Shown in pieces: positions 6,546-11,536 of a DNA stretch of 11,536 bases (its first letter is position 1; each line of letters opens with the position of its first letter). The notes beneath the pieces were generated by a model, which saw only the letters and a program-made list of their open reading frames with translations, had not been told where the DNA came from and searched no databases. The translations under genes were made by a program, and so were the position numbers. Origin of the DNA: Wolinella sp052173415 (GTDB lineage: Bacteria; Campylobacterota; Campylobacteria; Campylobacterales; Helicobacteraceae); contig JBQMYQ010000046.1 of the NCBI GenBank assembly GCA_052173415.1, positions 1-11,536 on the forward strand, read 5' to 3'.

Positions 6546-7541
6546 ATGAAAAAGATACTCACTTTGACTCTAATTTTTTGCTCTTTTCTCTACGCGCAAA
6601 AGCTTGAGAAACTGATCCTCTCAGGACCCATCGCGAGCGTCTCGCACCCATTTTTATACATGGTAGAGAGCGGAGCACTGCTGGATATTGCGGAGCGAGT
6701 GGAGTTTCGCTTATGGAATAATCCCGATGAACTTCGCGCACTTATTTTAAAAAAAGAGGTCGATTTCACTGCGCTTCCGAGCAACCTCGCGGCAATTTTG
6801 CACAACAAAGGACAAGATATTGAACTACTGGGAATCTCCATATGGGGGATTTTTGAAATCCTCAGCCGCGATCCTAATGTGAAAAAAATCGAAGATCTCA
6901 AAGGTAAAGAGCTCATTGTGCCTTTTAGAGCCGATATGCCCGACATTATTCTACAAGCCCTTTTGGGTAGGGCGGGACTAAATCCTAGAGTGGATATTAA
7001 AATTAACTACGTCGCTTCGCCTCCCGATGCGCTTCAGATGTTGATTTTGCGTCGTGGCGAACACGCGCTCCTAGCCGAGCCTGCGACCTCGATGGCAATG
7101 CGAAAAACAGGCAATTTCCCGCTCAAACTCATCGCACCCAATCTCTACCGAGCAATTGATTTGCAAAAAGAGTGGGGGCGACTTTTTGGGGGCGATTCTA
7201 AGATTCCCCAAGCGGGAATCGCCGCAATCGCTCCACACGATAGCGAGCTTAAAAATCGTATCGCGCAGGAATACGCTAAAGCCCTCATGTGGTATAAAAC
7301 ACACCCAAAAGAGGCAGGCGAGCTTATCTCAAAGCATTTTCCCATCTTTAGTGCTGAGGCGATTAGCGATTCAATTTCACACGTCACTTTTGAGTTTCGC
7401 ACGACCAAACAATCGCAGGAATCGCTGGAGAATTTCTTTACCATTTTGCACTCTATCGAGCCTAAACTCATCGGGAGCAAGCTTCCAAATGCGCAGTTTT
7501 ACGAGCACAAGATAGACACAAAAGATAAAGAGGCGAAATAG
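6546..7541 (+). CDS. NMT1/TauA-type periplasmic substrate-binding protein
   Basis: A 331-residue exported binding protein of the NMT1/THI5-TauA-SsuA superfamily. The start is the ATG at 6546, preceded by GGGAG at a 5-nt spacing; the in-frame ATG at 6534 overlaps that ribosome site. Residues 1 to about 17 form a signal peptide (MKKIL...FLYA) without a proper lipobox, so the mature protein should be soluble in the periplasm. Family-like landmarks are ALPSNLAAILHNKGQDIELLGIS (77-99, with the first lobe before it), the KKIEDLKGKELIVPF hinge region (113-127), and the segment ALLAEPATSMAM (174-185). Characterised relatives bind taurine, alkanesulfonates, nitrate or pyrimidine thiamin precursors; nothing here identifies the ligand. 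The permease gene follows 11 nt later, so it is in one operon with it. Confidence 0.85.
   Translation: MKKILTLTLIFCSFLYAQKLEKLILSGPIASVSHPFLYMVESGALLDIAERVEFRLWNNPDELRALILKKEVDFTALPSNLAAILHNKGQDIELLGISIWGIFEILSRDPNVKKIEDLKGKELIVPFRADMPDIILQALLGRAGLNPRVDIKINYVASPPDALQMLILRRGEHALLAEPATSMAMRKTGNFPLKLIAPNLYRAIDLQKEWGRLFGGDSKIPQAGIAAIAPHDSELKNRIAQEYAKALMWYKTHPKEAGELISKHFPIFSAEAISDSISHVTFEFRTTKQSQESLENFFTILHSIEPKLIGSKLPNAQFYEHKIDTKDKEAK
7202..7220. repeat. Inverted GGGAATC pair inside the binding-protein gene
   Basis: GATTCCC (7202-7208) and GGGAATC (7214-7220) form a perfect 7-bp stem around a 5-nt loop. The bases encode I-P-Q-A-G-I in the binding protein. This is the same inverted arrangement as at 1318-1338. 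Confidence 0.5.
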
Positions 7542-7552
7542 GGATAACCTCC

Positions 7553-8335
7553 ATGAAGACGTTACTAAAAATTCTCAAAGAGCTTCCTTGGACGCTCTGG
7601 AGCGGATGGGGGTCACTCGCCTCGATTTTGCTGTTTATCGCGCTATGGGACATCGGACATCAAATCTATGGCGAGCTCATACTCCCCTCGCCTCTTGAGA
7701 CATTTCAAACCCTCTTTACACTTTTGGCAATGCCTGAGATACAAACGCACCTAGCCCTAACACTAGAGCGCGCCGCTAAAGGGCTTCTTGCCGCACTTTT
7801 GCTTGGCTCGTTACTGGGATTCCTCGCGGGACTCTTTCGCACCGCGAGCGTTCTCTCGCGCCCGATTGTAACGATTTTAGTCGGGATTCCTCCGATTGCG
7901 TGGATTGTATTAGCGATGATTTGGTTTGGATTAGGCGAAGGGACGGTGCTTTTTACCGTGATTATCGCCTCATTTCCCATTGTGTTTGTCGGCGCACTTG
8001 AGGGCAGTCGCACAATTGAAGGTGAAATGCAGGAGATGTGCGATGCTTTCGCCCTTTCATGGACTCAAAAGCTCAATCATCTCTACCTCCCGCACCTTTT
8101 TTCTTATCTTTTCCCCTCCTATATCGCAGCCCTTGGCATGAGCTGGAAGATCGTCGTCATGGCAGAACTCCTCTCCTCAAGCGATGGAATCGGCGTGCAA
8201 CTCGCAATCGCGCGCAGTCATCTGGATACACCTATGGCACTAGCGCTAGTCTGTATGATGATTGGCACACTACTTTTTGTCGAATATGTCCTCCTAGAGC
8301 CCATCAGACGCGAGGTGCAGTCATGGAGAAACTAA
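7553..8335 (+). CDS. TauC/SsuC-type ABC transporter permease
   Basis: A 260-residue inner-membrane permease of the binding-protein-dependent type, close in form to SsuC, TauC and NrtB. It has about six hydrophobic segments: near 22-38, 72-95, 103-125, 130-150, 187-208 and 226-246. The cytoplasmic coupling loop that docks on the ATPase is recognisable at about 158-185 (EMQEMCDAFALSWTQKLNHL, then the LP). The conserved GIPPIAWIVLAMIWFGLGEG (111-130) is typical of the family. It would form the homodimeric channel for the preceding binding protein. The start ATG follows the binding-protein stop by 11 nt with AGGGAT upstream. Its last 13 nt overlap the ATPase gene, which implies translational coupling. 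Confidence 0.92.
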   Translation: MKTLLKILKELPWTLWSGWGSLASILLFIALWDIGHQIYGELILPSPLETFQTLFTLLAMPEIQTHLALTLERAAKGLLAALLLGSLLGFLAGLFRTASVLSRPIVTILVGIPPIAWIVLAMIWFGLGEGTVLFTVIIASFPIVFVGALEGSRTIEGEMQEMCDAFALSWTQKLNHLYLPHLFSYLFPSYIAALGMSWKIVVMAELLSSSDGIGVQLAIARSHLDTPMALALVCMMIGTLLFVEYVLLEPIRREVQSWRN

Positions 8336-9060
8336 GCGTCCGCAACCTCAATCATCGCTTTGGCTATGCGGAGATTTTAAGAGATATTAATTTCACCCTG
8401 CAAAGCGGAGAATCGCTCGCCCTCATTGGTCCAAGCGGCGGAGGCAAAAGCACGCTTTTAAAGCTCTGCGCGCACCTTCTTGATGTGCAGGAAGGAAGCA
8501 TAGAAAATAGTTTCGCTTCCCATGCAATCGCCTTTCAGGAACCTCGCTTGTTGCCATGGAAAAATACCCTAGACAACATCGCTCTAGGGCTATTAAGTCG
8601 CAGGATTCCCGCCAAAGAGGCATTAGAACGCAGCGCGCAAATTGCAAAGAGCTTTGGGCTGGAGGAGCGGGATTTTGAGAAGTTTCCCAAAGATCTTAGC
8701 GGAGGCATGCGGCAGCGCGTCTCTTTTGCGCGCGCACTCATTGGGAATCCGCGCCTTTTATTCCTCGATGAGCCCTTTAGCGCGCTTGATATTGGGATTA
8801 AAAAGGAGCTAAGCACGCTGCTTTTGGAATACCTAAATAAAGCACATGCAAGTCTTTTTCTCATCACGCACGATCCTGCAGAAGCGATACGTTTTGGCGA
8901 TCGTATCATGCTGTTAAAGGCGGATCCGGGCGAGATTATCCACACATTTGAACTTACGATTCCCCCACTTAAACGCAACGAATCCTACTTGATTGAGCAA
9001 AACAACGCGCTTTTGGCACATCATAAGGTAGTTGAGACTTTCACATGGGAGCTGCGATAA
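8323..9060 (+). CDS. ABC transporter ATP-binding protein (TauB/SsuB-type)
   Basis: A 245-residue ATPase with every motif intact: Walker A GPSGGGKST (36-44), Q-loop Q72 in FQEPRLLPW, signature LSGGMRQR (125-132), Walker B LLFLDEP (145-151), D-loop SALD, and switch H183. The Q-loop sequence and short length are those of the nitrate/sulfonate/taurine import group. It would drive the permease at the cytoplasmic face. The ATG at 8323 gives the normal N-terminus (MEKLSVRNLNHRFG). The frame is open further upstream to 8038, but that stretch is only the out-of-frame permease sequence. The gene begins inside the permease gene (13-nt overlap) and its stop overlaps the ATG of the NnrS-like gene, so the genes are tightly coupled. 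Confidence 0.95.
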   Translation: MEKLSVRNLNHRFGYAEILRDINFTLQSGESLALIGPSGGGKSTLLKLCAHLLDVQEGSIENSFASHAIAFQEPRLLPWKNTLDNIALGLLSRRIPAKEALERSAQIAKSFGLEERDFEKFPKDLSGGMRQRVSFARALIGNPRLLFLDEPFSALDIGIKKELSTLLLEYLNKAHASLFLITHDPAEAIRFGDRIMLLKADPGEIIHTFELTIPPLKRNESYLIEQNNALLAHHKVVETFTWELR

Positions 9061-10283
9061 TGTCCGATAACACAAACGCCACCAAACACAACAGCGTCTA
9101 TCCCGTAGGCGAGGAGCTCTCCGCTCTCTGGGCGTATGGATTCCGCCCATTTTTCCTTATTTTGCCATGGTATATAGCACTCGTCACGATTTTATGGGGC
9201 TTTAGCTTTAGCGGGATTGTGCCCTTGCCCCCTTTTAGCGAACCTCTGCTATGGCATATTTATGAGCTACTTTATGGTGTAGGATTCGCAGGGATCGCCG
9301 CCTTTTTGCTCACGGGCGTGCCTGAGCTATTTCCGGGCACAATTCCCCTCGTGGGACGCAAACTGCAATACCTCATGGCTCTGTGGATTGTCGGGCGTAT
9401 TAGCTTTTGGACTATGGGAATCCTCGGAATCTATCCCGCTCTCATTAGCAACATCGCCTTTTCACTCGCCATTATCACATGGTGCTTTAAACCTGTAGTC
9501 CTTGACCCGCTCCAAAGGCACGCCTCGCTTGCTTATACAGTGCTCCTCATCACGCTCATTCAGGGTGCGATTTTCCTATCCATCGATGGGCTTATCCCTT
9601 TTAATCCCTATACGTGGCTTTATCTTGCACTTGGTTGCTTTATTGTGCTTATTCTGCTCGCTCTAAGGCGTGTCCAAACCGAAGCAATCAACGAAGACAT
9701 GAAAGCACGCGGCATTGAAGACCTCTTCATTGCGCGGGCTTTCCGCTACAACTTAGCCATCTTTTGCATTCTGCTCTTTACTCTCTTTGAGCTTCTGGGA
9801 ATCCGCAGCACCGCAGGATGGCTTGCATTTGCGAGCACATGCGCCGTGCTGGGAATCCTAAATGACTTTAAGCTACGCTTTGAGCCGATTTTGCACCTGC
9901 CCTATGTGCTCATTTTTGCCGCGATTCTCATCTTCATCGCGCTAGGATACGCGCTACTTGGCACAAGCTATCTATTTGGCATTCCCTACCTCAGCCACGC
10001 TCGACATATTCTCACAATCGGTGCGTTTGGCGGGGCATTCCTTGCGGTTATGATTGTCGTTAGCTTCGTGCATACGGGACGCAAAGTGAGCTTTGATCTA
10101 CCCATTGCACTCTCGCTCATTGCGCTTTTTGCCGCTTTGATAACGCGCCTTTTTGCGGGAATCTCAGAGGGTGCATGGATATACAGCGTGAGCGCACTGC
10201 TCTTTGCTGCGAGCTTCCTTATCTATTACTATCGCTTTAAAGATTATTTAGAAAATCCGCGCCCCGATGGGATTCCCGGATAG
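9060..10283 (+). CDS. NnrS-family heme/copper membrane protein
   Basis: A 407-residue, very hydrophobic inner-membrane protein with roughly ten to twelve membrane helices. It matches NnrS by the opening GFRPFFLI (27-34), the block LLWHIYELLYGVGFAGIAAFLLTGVPE (63-89), ALWIVGR (107-113), and the late block HILTIGAFGGAFLAVM...VHTGR (316-341). Studied NnrS proteins carry heme and copper and relieve nitric-oxide stress on iron metabolism in denitrifiers. As I recall the family, the early motif is W-H-x-H-E; here it reads W65-H66-I-Y-E69, so one histidine is replaced by tyrosine. I chose the ATG at 9060 because it overlaps the ATPase stop (TAATG) with GGGAG upstream; an in-frame ATG lies at 9045. 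Its coupling to an importer suggests a role in handling the imported ligand or metal rather than NO alone, which is inference. Confidence 0.85.
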   Translation: MSDNTNATKHNSVYPVGEELSALWAYGFRPFFLILPWYIALVTILWGFSFSGIVPLPPFSEPLLWHIYELLYGVGFAGIAAFLLTGVPELFPGTIPLVGRKLQYLMALWIVGRISFWTMGILGIYPALISNIAFSLAIITWCFKPVVLDPLQRHASLAYTVLLITLIQGAIFLSIDGLIPFNPYTWLYLALGCFIVLILLALRRVQTEAINEDMKARGIEDLFIARAFRYNLAIFCILLFTLFELLGIRSTAGWLAFASTCAVLGILNDFKLRFEPILHLPYVLIFAAILIFIALGYALLGTSYLFGIPYLSHARHILTIGAFGGAFLAVMIVVSFVHTGRKVSFDLPIALSLIALFAALITRLFAGISEGAWIYSVSALLFAASFLIYYYRFKDYLENPRPDGIPG

Positions 10284-10286
10284 ATT

Positions 10287-10295
10287 TGGTAAAAT
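10287..10295 (+). promoter_or_regulatory. Candidate extended -10 promoter for the J-domain gene
   Basis: TGGTAAAAT matches TGnTAnAAT, directly after the NnrS-like stop codon. Transcription would begin near 10302 and give a leader of about 58 nt with AAGGAGA seven bases before the ATG at 10360. I see no terminator between the NnrS-like gene and this site, so read-through is also possible. Confidence 0.4.
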
Positions 10296-10359
10296 TTACG
10301 TAAAACGTCTCGTGCTTTAGGATAAGTTGCTCGCGGGCAAGATGGAAGGAGATTGAGAG

Positions 10360-11199
10360 ATGGAGCGCATTCATTTTATGCAAAAAGATACGCTCCTATG
10401 TATCCATATCCCTCCTACTTACGCACTTTTGGACAAAGTGCGCGAATACGTCAAACGCCATTTTGTTGAGTTCTACTACGGACGGGAATCCATCATCATC
10501 TATCCTGATATGAGCGGCGATTCCCATGCACTTGAGCACCGCTTGAAGCTACTTAAAATCCTCCTTGCACAATCCATGCTACCCCTTAAGGATAGGGAAA
10601 AAATTCTAACTCTTCACAAAAAAACACTCAAACTTGAATTCAAACCCACAAAAGAGCATAAAGAGCGGAAATCGACCACTCCGCGCGGAATCGTGCCGAT
10701 AGTTCGCATTTACCGAGTGAATAAGAGCGAGATGATAATATGGCTTCATGAGGGTGGCGAGATGATTTTTAGCGCGCTCAAATCGCTGTTCCTCTTCTCG
10801 CTCATCAGTGCAAATGCGGAAAAATCGCTTCTGAGGCTCAACACACAATCCCCCAGTTTTGGCGATTCCCTGCGTTTGTTACTCCAAAGAAAATGCCTTT
10901 TAGGTCAAAAAATCACACTACTGTATGATGCAAATAGCCTTAGTGAATGGAGAGAACGCAGGGTAGATATGCCTTATGGCACACAGGAGAAAATCAATAA
11001 AATCCGTCAAGCGCGCAAGTGCCTCAATCTCGCACCGCATGAACTCAATGAAAGCACCTTAAAAAGCCGCTATTACCGCCTCGCAAGAGAATTTCACCCC
11101 GATTTAAACACCGCATCTAGTGGCGAGGAGTTTTTGCATATTAAAGAATCCTATGAAGTGCTTAAAAACTTCTTGCATACACGCGCAAAAGCTCTATAG
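10360..11199 (+). CDS. DnaJ-like protein with C-terminal J-domain
   Basis: A 279-residue cytoplasmic protein. The last 70 residues form a J-domain: a helix QARKCLNLAPHELNESTLKSRYYRLAREF, the HPD tripeptide at 246-248 that stimulates DnaK ATPase, then LNTASSGEEFLHIKESYEVLKNFL. There is no Gly/Phe-rich region, zinc finger or DnaJ C-terminal substrate domain, so this is a class III co-chaperone and not DnaJ itself. The first 205 residues have no domain I recognise; they are mixed and largely soluble, with a moderately hydrophobic patch at 137-150 (FSALKSLFLFSLIS). C. jejuni carries a DnaJ-like protein with a similar C-terminal J-domain layout, from memory. AAGGAGA 7 nt upstream supports the ATG at 10360. 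It converges on the YihY-like gene. Confidence 0.85.
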   Translation: MERIHFMQKDTLLCIHIPPTYALLDKVREYVKRHFVEFYYGRESIIIYPDMSGDSHALEHRLKLLKILLAQSMLPLKDREKILTLHKKTLKLEFKPTKEHKERKSTTPRGIVPIVRIYRVNKSEMIIWLHEGGEMIFSALKSLFLFSLISANAEKSLLRLNTQSPSFGDSLRLLLQRKCLLGQKITLLYDANSLSEWRERRVDMPYGTQEKINKIRQARKCLNLAPHELNESTLKSRYYRLAREFHPDLNTASSGEEFLHIKESYEVLKNFLHTRAKAL

Positions 11200-11235
11200 C
11201 TCTAAAACGCCTCGCTAAAGAGCCATTGCCAAAAG

Positions 11236-11536
11236 TTAGTCGCTTTGGCTGGAGAATTTTTCCCATGAGATTCCGCTATTAATCGCCTCGCACAGCCTCA
11301 TGCCATAGAGTAAAATCGCCCATGAGAGATAGACCCACAACAAGAAAAACAGCAAAATGCTAAATGAACCATAAAGCGTCATGTAGGCTTTGTTGTGAAA
11401 CACATAAAATACAAAGCCCCATTTTGAAATAAGCCACGCAATCGCCGTAAGAATCGAGGAGATGAGCGAGGATTTTAGGCTAAGGGGCTTGTTTGCAGAG
11501 ATTTTGAATAGGACAAAAAGCATGCCCCAAACCATC
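11236..11536 (-). CDS. YihY/BrkB-family inner-membrane protein, C-terminal part
   Basis: The last 100 or so residues of a protein whose start lies beyond the right edge. Three hydrophobic stretches are visible. The block YMTLYGSFSILLFFLLWVYLSWAILLYGMRLCEAI is the family signature (Y-G-S, then L-L-W-V-Y-L-S-W, then L-x-G), found in the last helices of YihY/BrkB proteins, once mislabelled RNase BN. The function of the family is unresolved; it is a polytopic inner-membrane protein. The methionine at 11535 is internal, not a start. Only 36 nt separate it from the convergent J-domain gene. Confidence 0.88.
   Translation of the reverse strand, partial: MVWGMLFVLFKISANKPLSLKSSLISSILTAIAWLISKWGFVFYVFHNKAYMTLYGSFSILLFFLLWVYLSWAILLYGMRLCEAINSGISWEKFSSQSD

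Noticed and set aside
8038..8322. N-terminal extension of the ABC ATPase reading frame
   Set aside because: It lies wholly within the permease gene in another frame and encodes a non-family sequence; the normal ATPase N-terminus begins at the ATG at 8323.
10329..10342. Small hairpin TTGCT/GGCAA after the NnrS-like gene
   Set aside because: Five pairs including a wobble and no U-tract; not a convincing terminator.
11199..11223. GCTCT/AGAGC hairpin between the convergent J-domain and YihY-like genes as a terminator
   Set aside because: Only five pairs, a 15-nt loop and no proper U-tract on either strand; too weak to call.
1..11536. CRISPR array, insertion sequence, transposase or phage genes
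   Set aside because: No regularly spaced repeats, terminal inverted repeats with target duplications, or mobile-element proteins are visible; gene content and base use look uniform.

Overview
The window looks like chromosome from a member of the Campylobacterota (Epsilonproteobacteria). The signs are the style of the chemotaxis, PAS-GGDEF-EAL and YihY proteins, strong AGGAGG-type ribosome sites, promoters with an extended -10 of the form TGnTAnAAT but no clear -35, and dense coding. GC content by eye is moderate, clearly above Campylobacter jejuni-like genomes. A Wolinella/Helicobacteraceae-like host is my best guess, but the sequence alone does not fix the genus.

Layout. The left edge (3-239, +) is the C-terminal tail of a methyl-accepting chemotaxis protein. 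It converges on two minus-strand genes: a CvfB-type S1 RNA-binding protein (285-1151) and, upstream of it, a large inner-membrane PAS-GGDEF-EAL protein for cyclic-di-GMP turnover (1324-3954). A 358-nt divergent intergenic region (3955-4312) follows. It holds the presumed promoters of both sides, a good Fur-box match over the -10 of the rightward promoter, and two dyad or operator-like repeats.

The plus-strand block at 4313-10283 is the heart of the window: a TonB-dependent outer-membrane receptor, a periplasmic NMT1/TauA-type binding protein, a TauC/SsuC-type permease, its ATPase (13-nt overlap with the permease gene), and an NnrS-family multi-pass membrane protein that starts on the stop codon of the ATPase (TAATG). 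The parts form a complete route from the outer membrane to the cytoplasm. The Fur box suggests control by iron. The ligand is unknown; pairing a TonB receptor with a tauABC-like importer and NnrS is not a standard characterised siderophore or heme system.

The right end holds a protein with a C-terminal J-domain (10360-11199, +) that converges on the C-terminal part of a YihY/BrkB-family membrane protein (11236 to the edge, -).

Across the whole window the heptamer GGGAATC/GATTCCC is strongly over-represented: about 30 copies counted by eye against one to two expected. It occurs on both strands, in different reading frames and between genes, sometimes as inverted pairs. This resembles a genome-wide DNA-level signal. 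A G8 tract inside the TonB receptor gene is a candidate phase-variation site.
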